64,000 nucleotides of DNA. Source: Bacillus_BE sp042263505. Lineage in GTDB: Bacteria; Bacillota; Bacilli; Bacillales; Cytobacillaceae. The notes under the pieces are model-generated. The model was not told the DNA's origin and did no database searches. It saw only the letters and a program-made list of their open reading frames with translations. A program made the position numbers and the translations under genes. The DNA lies in assembly GCF_042263505.1 (NCBI RefSeq), contig NZ_JBHKFI010000022.1, positions 11,676 to 75,675 of the forward strand, given 5' to 3'. The first letter of the stretch is position 1, and each line of letters begins with the position of its first letter. Positions 35,401 to 44,645 of the stretch are shown in pieces.

Positions 35401-36174
35401 TTTAATTAGAAGGTGCTTTAAGGGGACGTTTCTCTGCTTCCTTCCAAAAAAGAAGCAAAGAAGAACGAAATTGCTCCCCCAAGGATTGAAACCCCATAGG
35501 CCGTAACCGCGACTTCATTCTTCTCAGGCAATCAAAAATTTTGCGATTAGGTTTGTAGCACAAAAAAGAGCTAAGGCACAACTAGTAATTTCCACTAGTT
35601 GTGCCTTTTTTAGCGCAAAACTTCCGATTGTCCCCTTTAAGAACTGTCCCCTTGCATTATCTAGAAAATTCCTCCTTAGCAAAAAATATTTATCCTAATT
35701 CTTGCCTAGGAGGATTGATTTCAAACTTATTTACACAACTTTTTCCGCAATGTCAAATAACTGTAGAGCTTTTTCTTTTTGACACAATTCACTGTCACTC
35801 CGTAAATAGTTATATTAACAGGCAACTGGAGGAGACCATCTTTTTTCAATTTGTCTTGTTTGATATTACCGATTACCTATTTAAATAAAAAGGTAAGACC
35901 ATTATGAGCAATTCGTCTGTTATCTTTTGCTCGGTGTGTATATGTATAGGTTCTACTGCCAGGAGTTGTGATTGGGCAGGTTTAGGCTATCACCAAATCA
36001 CTCGTGCATTTTTTCTTAATAATTTTTAATAATGTCTCTATCCCTTAGTCTAAGTTTAAGAATCACTTTTCTTAAGACTTATGCTTATTTTTTTGCAGAT
36101 TAAAATTGCAAAAAGATACACTAAACTATTCTGATATATCAAACTATAATCAAATTATGGAAGGTGATCACTTC
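35401..36174. other. Intergenic stretch with repeats and a terminator
   Basis: 35419-35470 holds a rearranged copy of the hairpin repeat (GGGGACGTTTCTCTGCTTCC, then GAAGCAAAGAAGAACG). 35636-35660 has GAACTGTCCCCTTGCATTAT, as at 33325. The open frame 35601-35888 lacks a ribosome binding site. I see no gene. Confidence 0.5.
35573..35612 (+). terminator. Strong Rho-independent terminator
   Basis: AAGGCACAACTAGT pairs with ACTAGTTGTGCCTT around a 7-nt loop and ends in six T. Confidence 0.85.
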
Positions 36175-38283
36175 ATGAAAAAAAGGACACAAAGAGTTTT
36201 TACAAGATTTTTAACGACGAATACTCATTTAACCTTTGAAGATTTAAGTAAAGAATTCCATATTAGTGAACGTACTCTACGAAACGAAATAGTGTTGATC
36301 AATGACTATTTGACTGAAAACAATTATCCAATTGTTACTACTACTAGGGGAATAGGAATGAAATTGCCCCTGTCTGAAAAGGAACGCGAAAAACTGTTAA
36401 CGCAAGTCGGTGATGATTGGGACAAAGAATATTATCAGCCGGATGAACGACTTCTTGCAATACTTTTAGATATTGTAGATAGCTCAAAAATAACACTGCT
36501 ATATGAAATGGAAGAGCGATTACAGGTATCTAAAAGTACGCTGGATGAGGATATGCGTAAACTCAGGCAGTCATTAAAGAAATATGCTATTTCTGTACTT
36601 AGCCTAACGAAACAAGGAATTGTATTGCAAGGGGATGAACGGTTTATTCGTTCTATGCTGTACGATGTAATTAATTGTACGACAGATATTGATCATTTAA
36701 TAGGATACAGTGATACAGATGCTGAAATAACATTTGCAGATAAATTTGTACTAGATTATTTGGATAATAGTGTATTGCAGGTCATTGGTGATCTTTATGA
36801 TGAAGTTCTGAAAAAATCGATGGAAGAGATAAATCATGTGTATAGAGATCAGGTAATTTTGTTTTTGGGTGTGTGGTTAAGGCGTCTACAAGAAGGCAAT
36901 ACCGTCAGTGAATTAGCGAATACAAGAGCAGAGATAATAGAGGGACCAGTAAAAACTTTTGTAGATACGATATGTGAGGAGTTTGCAATACATCCATCAA
37001 TAAATGAAATTAAATATATTACTTTTACAATTGAATCGTTCAATCCAAAAAATATGAATAATTCATTTGATTGGGTTACGGCGCAATTATTAGCTATTCA
37101 GCTAATTGAGCATGTGGAGAAAGAAACTGGCACTCCTTTTACTATGGAAGAAGAAAGTTTGTATGAAGGTCTTTATAAACATATTACGGGATTATTAAGT
37201 AGAGCTAAGAATGATTTGCAGGTATTTAATCCATTAAAAGAGACGATTAAAGAGTCCTATTCAGAGATTTATAACGCAGTAGCTTGTTTTAGTAAGCAAA
37301 TAGAAAAATATATAAAGAAACCATTATCAGAAGATGAAATAGGTTTTTTGACTATTTACTTTTCAACCTCCAAAAGCCAAATAAAGCAAGATGAACAATA
37401 TGTATATCAAGCAGTTGTAGTTTGTAATCATGGAATTTCAACTGGAAAGTTGTTAGCTGCAAATTTGAAAGAGTATTTCAATATTGAAATTATAGCAGTT
37501 TTGAGTTCCTATGAGTTACCGTTTATTGAAAAGTTAGATGTAGATTTAGTATTTACTTCTATTTCTATTGATTATCCCAAAAAGCCGGTCTTATTGCTTA
37601 ATCCGATTTTAAGGGAAAGTGATAAGAAAGAAATCAAAGAGTTTTTGAAAAAAAATAAGGATAAGAAAAGAACTGTATCCAATAAGTTAGATGCTACAAA
37701 GTTGCTACAGGATATTTTAGCGTTAATTGTTGCAAGTGGAGGCGAAGTTACTCAAGAAAGTTATCAGAAATTAGAAAATACTTTCAAAAAACATCATATG
37801 GAATTTAATACAAGGGAGATACTGCCTATGTTGCAAGATATTTTGAACGATTCTAATATCTTACTAATGCAAGAATGCAAAGATTGGAAAGAGGCGATTA
37901 TGAGAGTTGCGATACCTTTAGTAAATGAGAAGGCAATTGAAAGGCGATATATCAATGCCATGATAAAGTCTGTTGAAGAATTTGGACCTTATATAGTAGT
38001 AGGAAAGCATTTAGCTTTGGCACATGCAAGACCAGAAGATGGTGTAAATAAATTAGGAGTTAGTGTCATGACGTTAAAAGATCCGGTTTGTTTTGGAAAT
38101 CAGGATAATGACCCAGTGAAAATAGTCTTTTGTTTAGCGGCTGTGGATTCTTACTCGCATTTAAATATTATGAAAAACCTAATTGAGTTAATTAATGATA
38201 AAGAAAAAATAGATAAGTTAATTGTTGCAACAGATGTGAAAGCGTTTAAATCATTATTATATGGAAATGAAGTGGAAGAATGA
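36175..38283 (+). CDS. PRD-type PTS-responsive regulator with EIIB- and EIIA-like domains
   Basis: A 702-residue activator of the MtlR/LicR kind. ATG 36175 is 7 bp behind GGAAGGTGA. In order: two winged-helix regions (residues 1-150, with EFHISERTLRNEI), PRD domains (about 180-390), an EIIB-like domain with VVCNHGISTGKLL (about 405-490), and a C-terminal EIIA domain of the mannitol/fructose/ascorbate class with the active His in ALAHARPEDGV near 615. It heads an operon with EIIB and EIIC but no separate EIIA, so its own EIIA may phosphorylate the EIIB. The gene overlaps the next by 4 bp. Confidence 0.9.
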   Translation: MKKRTQRVFTRFLTTNTHLTFEDLSKEFHISERTLRNEIVLINDYLTENNYPIVTTTRGIGMKLPLSEKEREKLLTQVGDDWDKEYYQPDERLLAILLDIVDSSKITLLYEMEERLQVSKSTLDEDMRKLRQSLKKYAISVLSLTKQGIVLQGDERFIRSMLYDVINCTTDIDHLIGYSDTDAEITFADKFVLDYLDNSVLQVIGDLYDEVLKKSMEEINHVYRDQVILFLGVWLRRLQEGNTVSELANTRAEIIEGPVKTFVDTICEEFAIHPSINEIKYITFTIESFNPKNMNNSFDWVTAQLLAIQLIEHVEKETGTPFTMEEESLYEGLYKHITGLLSRAKNDLQVFNPLKETIKESYSEIYNAVACFSKQIEKYIKKPLSEDEIGFLTIYFSTSKSQIKQDEQYVYQAVVVCNHGISTGKLLAANLKEYFNIEIIAVLSSYELPFIEKLDVDLVFTSISIDYPKKPVLLLNPILRESDKKEIKEFLKKNKDKKRTVSNKLDATKLLQDILALIVASGGEVTQESYQKLENTFKKHHMEFNTREILPMLQDILNDSNILLMQECKDWKEAIMRVAIPLVNEKAIERRYINAMIKSVEEFGPYIVVGKHLALAHARPEDGVNKLGVSVMTLKDPVCFGNQDNDPVKIVFCLAAVDSYSHLNIMKNLIELINDKEKIDKLIVATDVKAFKSLLYGNEVEE

Positions 38284-39269
38284 TAAAAGTCGCAATTATT
38301 ACAAGTGGCGGAGATGCAAGTGGAATTAATGCAGTATTTGAAGGAATCCTAACATGTGAAGAAATTGAGTTGTGGGGATTTCATGATGGGTACGATGGGA
38401 TATGTGAAAATGAGCCTTTTAGATTAACCAAGAAAATAGTAAAGGAACATATCCATACAGGTAATGCTCTGCTACATACATCAAGATCGAAGAGGACTTT
38501 TAATAAAGAAGGCAGAGAAGAAATTGTATGCAAATTAAAAGAGAATGATTTTGATATTTTAGTTGTTTGTGGAGGAGAGGGTTCTGGAAAAGGAGCAAGC
38601 CTTTTATCTAAAGAAGGGATGCGCACTTTATTAGTGCCTATGACAATAGATAATAATATCTATGGCACAGACTATACCGTTGGTTATCATACAGCATGTC
38701 ATTATATTGCAGATGGTGTAAGGAGATTACGTCAAACTGGAATGAACTTACCAGGTCGTATTTTTATGATGGAGACATTTGGTGGTCAATCAGGGCAGTT
38801 AGCACTTGGTGGGGCAATAGCAGGGGGTGCTGATTATGTGTTACTTCCAGAGCAACCTATAAATATGGAGAAATTATTGAGGAGAGCGAAGGACTGTTTA
38901 GAGAAACAAGGACAGTTTATCGTAGTAAATTGTGAATCCAATACCTTAAATGGAGAGTGGATACGAGGGAAACAAGGCGCAAGTTTTGAAATAGGGAATG
39001 AGATTGAGAAAGCCATGGGTGTTCGCGTAAGATATTCCATTTTAGGGTATACCCAACGAGCAGGTGATTCAATAGAGGCTGATGTAATGGATGCAATTAA
39101 GATAGGTTTAGCGGTAGCTGAAGAGATCGTAAAAGGCACCACCAATGCTATGGTGGGTCTAGTTGATGGGAAAGCAGTGTTGGTACCTTTAGAAGATGTA
39201 TTTAGCAAAACTAAGGATTTAATAGCAACAAATAAATATATAGCTCTAAAACTGAAAATGATTGATTAA
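38280..39269 (+). CDS. Atypical 6-phosphofructokinase-family kinase
   Basis: A 329-residue PFK-fold protein, starting at ATGA inside the regulator stop. The start IITSGGDASGINAV is classical. The ATP/metal loop reads GGEGSGKGA where PFK has GGDGS, and the catalytic loop reads TIDNNIYGTDYTVGYHTA where PFK has TIDNDI; the first catalytic Asp (TID) stays, and the metal-binding Asp is Glu. An ATP-dependent kinase for an unusual ketose phosphate is likely. With an aldolase in the same operon it would make a ketose bisphosphate for cleavage. Confidence 0.85.
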   Translation: MIKVAIITSGGDASGINAVFEGILTCEEIELWGFHDGYDGICENEPFRLTKKIVKEHIHTGNALLHTSRSKRTFNKEGREEIVCKLKENDFDILVVCGGEGSGKGASLLSKEGMRTLLVPMTIDNNIYGTDYTVGYHTACHYIADGVRRLRQTGMNLPGRIFMMETFGGQSGQLALGGAIAGGADYVLLPEQPINMEKLLRRAKDCLEKQGQFIVVNCESNTLNGEWIRGKQGASFEIGNEIEKAMGVRVRYSILGYTQRAGDSIEADVMDAIKIGLAVAEEIVKGTTNAMVGLVDGKAVLVPLEDVFSKTKDLIATNKYIALKLKMID

Positions 39270-39282
39270 AGGAGAGAGAAAA

Positions 39283-39591
39283 ATGAAAAGACTCAATATT
39301 TTATTTGTATGTGGGGCTGGTTTAGGAAGTAGCTTCGCTTGTCAAATGTCAGCAGAAGATGTGCTAAATAAATTAGGAGTTGATGCGAAATTGGATCATA
39401 GTGATATTTCATCTGCGGCATCAGCAAAGCCGGATATCATTATTACTGCTCAAAATTTTCAAACACAATTTGAAAAATTCACGATTGATCCAAAACAAAC
39501 AACAATTGTGTATTTGAAAAATATTGTGTCAAAGGCAGAGATTGAAGAAAAAATTACCCCGGTATTAAAGGAAAAAGGTGTCTTAGCTTAA
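39283..39591 (+). CDS. PTS EIIB, ascorbate/SgaB type
   Basis: A 102-residue cytosolic protein; ATG 39283 follows AAAGGAGAG. The phosphorylated cysteine is in LFVCGAGLGSSFACQM at about residue 10. The rest follows the SgaB/UlaB fold with ITAQNF and IVYLKNIV. It passes phosphate to the sugar bound to the EIIC encoded next. It takes it from an EIIA, probably the one fused to the regulator. Confidence 0.9.
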   Translation: MKRLNILFVCGAGLGSSFACQMSAEDVLNKLGVDAKLDHSDISSAASAKPDIIITAQNFQTQFEKFTIDPKQTTIVYLKNIVSKAEIEEKITPVLKEKGVLA

Positions 39592-39620
39592 CAAATAATG
39601 AGCCAATGGAGGAATAAAAA

Positions 39621-40910
39621 ATGGTTGTGGTAAATTTTATTATCAAAAATATTTTAACACAAGCATCAATTACAGTTGCACTGATTGCCATGTTGGGATT
39701 GATTTTGCAAAAAAAATCAGTAGGACAAGTTATTTCAGGTTCGTTAAAAACGCTATTAGGATTTCTTGTATTGTCAGCAGGTTCTAGTATCATCGTTGGT
39801 AGTTTAACCTATTTTGGAAAGATTTTCACAGAAGGCTTCCATATGCAAGGGATCATTCCTTCAATTGAAGCCATTAATGGTCAAGCAATGAATGATTTAG
39901 GCTTAGGCCGTGATATCGCTTTAACTTTTCTAGCTATTTTTGTATTTAATATTATTATTGCACGTTTTACAAAATGGAAATACATCTTTTTAACTGGTCA
40001 AGCCATTCTTTGGATGGCTACTATGACAACGGTGTTTGGGTACTTTGCGGGCTTACGAGGAGCTGCTTTGATTTTAGTAGGAGGATTCATTGGGGGCGTC
40101 TTTGCTGTAGCTATGCCAGCAATTGCTCAACCATTTGTTCGTAAGATTACTGGTATGGATGAAATCGCTTTAGGACATTTCTGCACAATTGGGTATGTAT
40201 TTGAAGCAGGTGTAGCCAAACTATTTGGTGAAAAAGGTGAAAAGAAAAAGTCCATTGAAGATTTGAAATTACCAGCTCAATTTGAGTTTTTACAAGATAC
40301 CTATTTATCAGTAATGGTCGTGATGGTTCCTCTTTATATCATTACGGCAGCATTTGCAGGTAGTGATTTCGCTTCTAAACTATCCGGGGATACAAACTAT
40401 ATAATGTTTGCATTCTTACAATCTATTCAATTTGTAGTAGGAGTTTACGTGCTATTATCTGGGGTTCGCTTATTGTTAGGTGAAATCGTTCCGGCATTTA
40501 GAGGAATTGCAATGCGTTTGGTTCCAAATGCTGTGCCAGCGTTGGATTGCCCAGTGTTATTCCCATATAGTCCTAATGCAGTTATCTTAGGATTTATTAC
40601 AACTACTATAGGTTCTATTATTGCAATGTTTGTATTGCCTGTCTTTGGTTTGGCTATGATCTTACCAGGTATGCTAACAGCTTTCTTTGCGGGTGGTACT
40701 GCTGGTATCTTTGGTAATTTAGTAGGAGGACGTCGAGGGGCAATTATTGGCGGTATTTTCCATGGCTTCTTCATCACACTGTTACCTGCACTGTTAGTTA
40801 CCATTTTCAATTCAATGGGATTTGTCAATGCAACAGCGACTGATGTCGATACTGTAACAGCGGCTTTATTATATGCATGGATTATTGGTCCAATCTTAAA
40901 GGCATTTTAG
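39621..40910 (+). CDS. PTS EIIC, ascorbate/UlaA (SgaT) type
   Basis: A 429-residue membrane transporter behind GGAGG with about 11 helices. UlaA-like features are MLGLILQKKSVGQVISGSLK near residue 25, GRDIALTFLAIFVFNIIIAR, GHFCTIGYVFEAGVAKLFGE and PVLFPYSPNAVILGF. UlaA transports L-ascorbate, but this operon has PFK and aldolase in place of ascorbate enzymes, so the sugar is different, probably a ketohexose. Confidence 0.9.
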   Translation: MVVVNFIIKNILTQASITVALIAMLGLILQKKSVGQVISGSLKTLLGFLVLSAGSSIIVGSLTYFGKIFTEGFHMQGIIPSIEAINGQAMNDLGLGRDIALTFLAIFVFNIIIARFTKWKYIFLTGQAILWMATMTTVFGYFAGLRGAALILVGGFIGGVFAVAMPAIAQPFVRKITGMDEIALGHFCTIGYVFEAGVAKLFGEKGEKKKSIEDLKLPAQFEFLQDTYLSVMVVMVPLYIITAAFAGSDFASKLSGDTNYIMFAFLQSIQFVVGVYVLLSGVRLLLGEIVPAFRGIAMRLVPNAVPALDCPVLFPYSPNAVILGFITTTIGSIIAMFVLPVFGLAMILPGMLTAFFAGGTAGIFGNLVGGRRGAIIGGIFHGFFITLLPALLVTIFNSMGFVNATATDVDTVTAALLYAWIIGPILKAF

Positions 40911-40943
40911 GATTGGAGAAAGTGATAGAAGGAGGCTTACGTA

Positions 40944-41342
40944 ATGTTCGGATTTGGGAAGAAGAAAGATAAAAAACCGAGAGTAGGTACTACAGAAGAT
41001 GTAGTATTAACGGAAGAAAAGAAAGAAGAGTTATTACGTACGATCTCTTTTAAGAAAGAAGAACTAAAGCAATCTATTGGGGAAAATCTATCGAAAATTT
41101 ATGAAGAGATTGGCTTAGCATACAATGAGTTAGGCGAAGAAGATAATGCAATTGAGGCACTTGAAAAAAGTATTCAAGAGAAGAAAACTGTGGGCGATGG
41201 TTACAAAGCTTTATTAAGGTTATATAACAAGAAGCGTGCAGAAGCAGCAAAAGCAAATGATGAAGAAACTTTACAGATATATTTAAAGAAAATGGATCAA
41301 ATGATTCAAGTTTCAAAAGATGTTACGCGTGGTGTGAAATAA
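40944..41342 (+). CDS. Small TPR-like protein in the PTS operon
   Basis: A 132-residue soluble protein behind GAAGGAGG. A basic start (FGKKKDKKPR) is followed by helix pairs of tetratricopeptide type (LSKIYEEIGLAYNELGEEDN, IEALEKSIQEKK). It is encoded between EIIC and the aldolase, with the same spacing as the other genes. It may be an adaptor for the transporter or enzymes. No defined function. Confidence 0.7.
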   Translation: MFGFGKKKDKKPRVGTTEDVVLTEEKKEELLRTISFKKEELKQSIGENLSKIYEEIGLAYNELGEEDNAIEALEKSIQEKKTVGDGYKALLRLYNKKRAEAAKANDEETLQIYLKKMDQMIQVSKDVTRGVK

Positions 41343-41386
41343 GGAAGAAAGAAAATAAACGATAATTATAAAGGGGAAAATACTTT

Positions 41387-42253
41387 ATGTATACTACATT
41401 AAAAGAAGTAACACGTAAGGCAGAAGAATTGAATTATACAGTTGGGGCTTTTAATACACATAATTTAGAGATGTTACCTGATATGATACGTGCAGCAAAA
41501 GAACAAGGGGCGCCAATTATTATTCAAACAAGTGTAGGTACAGCAAAATATATTGGCCATGAAAATTTAGTCGCTGTATGTAAGTCAATGGCAACAAAAG
41601 AAATGGTTGATGTAGTATTGCATTTGGACCATGCTCGGGATTTTGATGATATTAAAGAGGCAATCGATAAAGGGTATACATCAGTAATGTTTGATGGCTC
41701 TCATTTACCATTTAAGGAAAATATAATGAAGACATGTGCAGTAATAGAATATGCACATAAACATGGAGTTTCCGTAGAGGGTGAATTAGGAACGATTGGC
41801 GGTACTGAGGAAGGTATTCATGTAGGTGAGGATAATAAGGTTTATACTGACCCAAAAGATGCAGTAGAGTTTGTTAAGGCAACAGGCGTAGACGCTTTGG
41901 CAATTGCTATCGGTACTAATCATGGTCAATATAAATCTAAAACAGAAGTAAATGTACCACTATTAAAAGAAATTAATTCAGTAGTAGATGTACCATTGGT
42001 CATTCATGGAGGTACTGGTGTAAAAGAAAAGGATATACATGGATTAATAGATAATGGGATTCGTAAATTTAATGTTGGCACTGAATTGTTAGTTGCGTGG
42101 ACTAAGACGGCGAAAGAAACATTTGGAGAAACTAAAGTAAATAAATCATTACGTCATAATATTATTCCATGTAATGAGGCCATAAAAAATATAGTTAAAC
42201 ATAAAATTGATATTTTCATGAATAAAGAAGGTCATATCAATAGTTTAAATTAA
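41387..42253 (+). CDS. Class II ketose-bisphosphate aldolase (tagatose/fructose type)
   Basis: A 288-residue zinc aldolase of the GatY/KbaY/Fba class. Zinc ligands appear in VLHLDHARDF (near 80), GTNHGQ (near 180) and VIHGGTGV (near 208); GELGTIGGTEEG and FNVGTELL bind the phosphates. AAGGGGAAAATACTTT precedes the ATG. It cleaves a ketose 1,6-bisphosphate to dihydroxyacetone phosphate and an aldehyde phosphate. It completes the route from PTS import via the PFK-like kinase to triose phosphates. A terminator follows. Confidence 0.9.
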   Translation: MYTTLKEVTRKAEELNYTVGAFNTHNLEMLPDMIRAAKEQGAPIIIQTSVGTAKYIGHENLVAVCKSMATKEMVDVVLHLDHARDFDDIKEAIDKGYTSVMFDGSHLPFKENIMKTCAVIEYAHKHGVSVEGELGTIGGTEEGIHVGEDNKVYTDPKDAVEFVKATGVDALAIAIGTNHGQYKSKTEVNVPLLKEINSVVDVPLVIHGGTGVKEKDIHGLIDNGIRKFNVGTELLVAWTKTAKETFGETKVNKSLRHNIIPCNEAIKNIVKHKIDIFMNKEGHINSLN

Positions 42254-42285
42254 GGGCAAAAAGTTCAGTGTAAAAAGATAATATG

Positions 42286-42325
42286 GAGAGTACGAGGTTT
42301 CCCTTGTGCTCTTTCTTTATTTGTT
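42286..42325 (+). terminator. Terminator after the aldolase
   Basis: AGAGTACGAGG pairs with CCTTGTGCTCT (two non-Watson-Crick positions) and is followed by TTCTTTATTTG. Read-through to the P-loop kinase is possible. Confidence 0.65.
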
Positions 42326-42346
42326 AGAAATTATGAGGTGATAGGT

Positions 42347-42970
42347 ATGGAAAAGTCCTTGATCTTATTAGCTGGTTTGCCTGGAACAGGAAAAACCTAC
42401 CTTAGTGAATTCATCATTAAATATTTGGGCGAATTTTATTTGCTTTCTCAAGATGAGTTGAAAGAATATTATTGTGATGTTTTTGGTTATAATAATTTGG
42501 AGGAAAAGCAAAGAGTAGAAAAAATTGCTTGGTCGAAATACTATGAAATAATGGAACGACAAATGCAATTAGGAAAAAATATTATTTCTGATTATCCATT
42601 TAGTCAGAAACAAAAACCCCACATTCAGCAATTAGTAGAAAGATATGGTTATAAGGTTGCAACTATTCGGTTAATAGCAGATTTAAATGTATTATTTGAA
42701 CGACAAAAAAAACGAGATTTAGACCCAGCAAGGCATTTAAGTCATATTGTAACCTCTTACAAAAAGGGAAATTATTTAGCAGATAGAAGTAAAGCAGATA
42801 ATCTGTTGACATATGAAGAATTTATAAAAAGATGTACAACAAGAGGATATGACACTTTTGAATTAGGAAAGTTATTTGAAGTAGATGTTACTGATTTCAC
42901 AAAAGTGGATTACTCTAAGTTGGTGAAAGATATAAAAAATTGGGATGAAAGTAATATTGTTAAGGATTGA
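42347..42970 (+). CDS. P-loop small-molecule kinase or AAA-type ATPase
   Basis: A 207-residue protein. ATG 42347 follows ATGAGGTG. Walker A is GLPGTGKTYLSE (residues 9-20); a second conserved segment IISDYPFSQKQKPHIQQLVE and the lid-like FERQKKRDLDPARHLSH follow, as in gluconate-kinase or zeta-toxin-type P-loop kinases. It is 93 bp after the aldolase stop, beyond a terminator. It may phosphorylate a sugar or sugar acid related to the operon substrate. This is an inference. Confidence 0.7.
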   Translation: MEKSLILLAGLPGTGKTYLSEFIIKYLGEFYLLSQDELKEYYCDVFGYNNLEEKQRVEKIAWSKYYEIMERQMQLGKNIISDYPFSQKQKPHIQQLVERYGYKVATIRLIADLNVLFERQKKRDLDPARHLSHIVTSYKKGNYLADRSKADNLLTYEEFIKRCTTRGYDTFELGKLFEVDVTDFTKVDYSKLVKDIKNWDESNIVKD

Positions 42971-43555
42971 AAAAGTTACACAAGGTCCCTCGTCTCATTC
43001 TGGATTAAATTATTCGGGTTATTGACGACTTATCACAATAGTCTCCGTGGGAGATAAAATAAGTCTAAGGGTTACTAGTCAAGTAAATTATTTTGCAATA
43101 AATGATGGGAAAACACATTTCGATTTGTTGCGTATTACGATGGATGTAGCAGAAGAAGATAAATGTGTTTTGAAAATTATAAACTAATAACTCTTTAAAA
43201 CAATAGGTGCTTTTCCCATCTCCTAAAAACTAATAGAGTTCTTTAGAAACTGAATTAAAAAGCTTTGTAGAAGTAAATTTTTTCTCATCATTGCTTTTTT
43301 GTTTAATTCATATCTAGCCCTAAATTAAGTCATAAGAAATATAAAAATAGAATTAAACAAACGTTTGATTTAATTAATTTTGTTGTCGGCTGTATGTTTG
43401 GGTAGCTTTTACATTTTTTCAATTGTTGAGTCAGAGCTCCTCATCTTAACCATAAACTTAATGAGGAGTTATCCTAAAATTAGATGGCTCCTATTCTTGT
43501 GGCGAAACAAGGAACTTGTCCTATTGTTTATTCTGATGAAATATTCTGAAAAAAA
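42971..43555. other. Intergenic stretch with an unrecognised coding tail
   Basis: From 43026 to 43187 a frame stays open and reads RLITIVSVGDKISLRVTSQV then NYFAINDGKTHFDLLRITMD to TAA. It has no start and looks like the end of a lost gene. GGTCCCTCGTCTCATTCTGG at 42983 is a decayed repeat unit, and CAAACGTTTG lies at 43358-43367. No whole gene is present. Confidence 0.4.
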
Positions 43556-44339
43556 GTTGTATAAAATGGAAAAATTTTATAAAATTTTTTTATACGGATT
43601 ATAAGGATGGGGAAACATGAAAAATTATTTTGGGGCTATATCACTTATCATTATCTTATTAATGGTAGGTTTTTTTTTCGGTTATATCACATCAGTAACT
43701 ACAATAGGTGTCACGACTTTTCGAATAGTAATGATATGTGGAGTTTTATTATCTGTGCTTTTTTCTTATCTTTGTGAAAAAGGAACAATGAGGGGAATAT
43801 CTTTAGGAATTAGCATATGTGTTGTTTTTTTTTATCTAATAGGGATTGAACTGATGAGAGTTGTTTTGCAGGGGAATGGGTTTTAACAAGAGGGTACAGG
43901 AAAGGCTACTTAGAAAACCAATTTAAGTTTTTGCCGCTTTTATATGACTCATAAAAAAAGTGAAAAAATGGTGGAACAGGATGTTCTGCCCTGTGTCCCT
44001 TCAAGGGGATATTCGAGGTTAAAAAAAACGTATCACTTGTAGGTGCAATATGTATTTTGATTATTACCATTGTGGATTTTTCAACGGACAATCAAATGAT
44101 AACAGGAATAGTCGGAGGAATTTTGTTTTGATTTTAAATGTTAAATCTTGAAGAAAGGAAGGTTACTCGCGCATTCTAATAGGGGAAATGTTAAAAGGAA
44201 AGGACATGGATCGTAATTTAGAAGATCTGCTTCTTTCCTTTGTCTGTATTAATCAAACGTTTGATTGAATTGTTTGGCTTTTGAAATAGAAAATGTGAAT
44301 TCAACAGAAAGAAGATAGGGGGAATCAACTATTCGTTAT
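43556..44339. repeat. Segmental duplication, copy 2
   Basis: About 784 bp matching 33356-34151. It includes a second copy of the 89-residue membrane protein gene, a broken copy of the 70-residue gene (AGG at 44016 in place of ATG, deletions near 44024 and 44120) and ATCAAACGTTTGAT at 44252-44265. It ends where an LXG remnant begins. Confidence 0.85.
43617..43886 (+). CDS. Small hypothetical membrane protein (duplicate)
   Basis: An 89-residue duplicate of the protein at 33418-33686, with changes at about nine positions that are mostly conservative (for instance LLVGFFFGY for LMVGLFFGY-type positions). Same ribosome binding site and start. The frame is intact, so selection may act on it although its former downstream partner is broken. 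Confidence 0.6.
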   Translation: MKNYFGAISLIIILLMVGFFFGYITSVTTIGVTTFRIVMICGVLLSVLFSYLCEKGTMRGISLGISICVVFFYLIGIELMRVVLQGNGF

Positions 44340-44530
44340 CAGGAAACGAATGCCGTCTTGGCAAGCATAGAGGATCTGGTCTCCTTACCCAGACTGAAAG
44401 ATGAAGCTACACAATCTACCATCCAACAAGCGGAAGTGATGTTCAGGGGAGACAAAGATATCCCAATTCATTTTGAACAGGTGAAATTATTGGTGCCAAT
44501 CAGTTATCTCAGTTTGGGGGTAAACTCATC
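44340..44530 (+). pseudogene. LXG toxin remnant, paralogous to the gene at 75-1557
   Basis: The frame reads QETNAVLASIEDLVSLPRL, KDEATQSTIQQAEVMFRGDK and HFEQVKLL, which follows HETNDVMASVEDLVPLPRL, KDEATQFGIQQA and IQQAEAMFRGDQ of the LXG protein near the window start, but skips 39 codons between the two IQQA segments. Neither the N-terminus nor the toxin domain remains. The missing 117 bp correspond exactly to the distance between two 12-bp direct repeats in the intact gene. Confidence 0.8.
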
Positions 44531-44552
44531 CTATACAATGCTATCATTTTGG

Positions 44553-44580
44553 AAGCAAAGAAACGTCCCCTAGCTTCTTG
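44553..44580. repeat. Dispersed hairpin repeat, half copy
   Basis: GGAAGCAAAGAAACGTCCCC and TAGCTTCTTGC, the right arm only, directly before the ars promoter region. Confidence 0.65.
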
Positions 44581-44586
44581 CAATAT

Positions 44587-44610
44587 ATAAGTATTTAGTT
44601 ATATACTTAT
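44587..44610. promoter_or_regulatory. Probable ArsR operator
   Basis: ATAAGTA and TACTTAT form an inverted repeat with a 10-nt spacer, about 36 bp before the arsR start. AT-rich repeats of this form are typical for ArsR/SmtB sites. A TATATA run behind it (44614-44620) may be the -10 box. Confidence 0.6.
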
Positions 44611-44645
44611 TGATGTATATATCGAATGGAAAATGGGGTGTGGAT

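Noticed and set aside
35601..35888. 95-codon open frame before the PRD regulator
   Set aside because: Overlaps terminator and repeat sequence and lacks a ribosome binding site.
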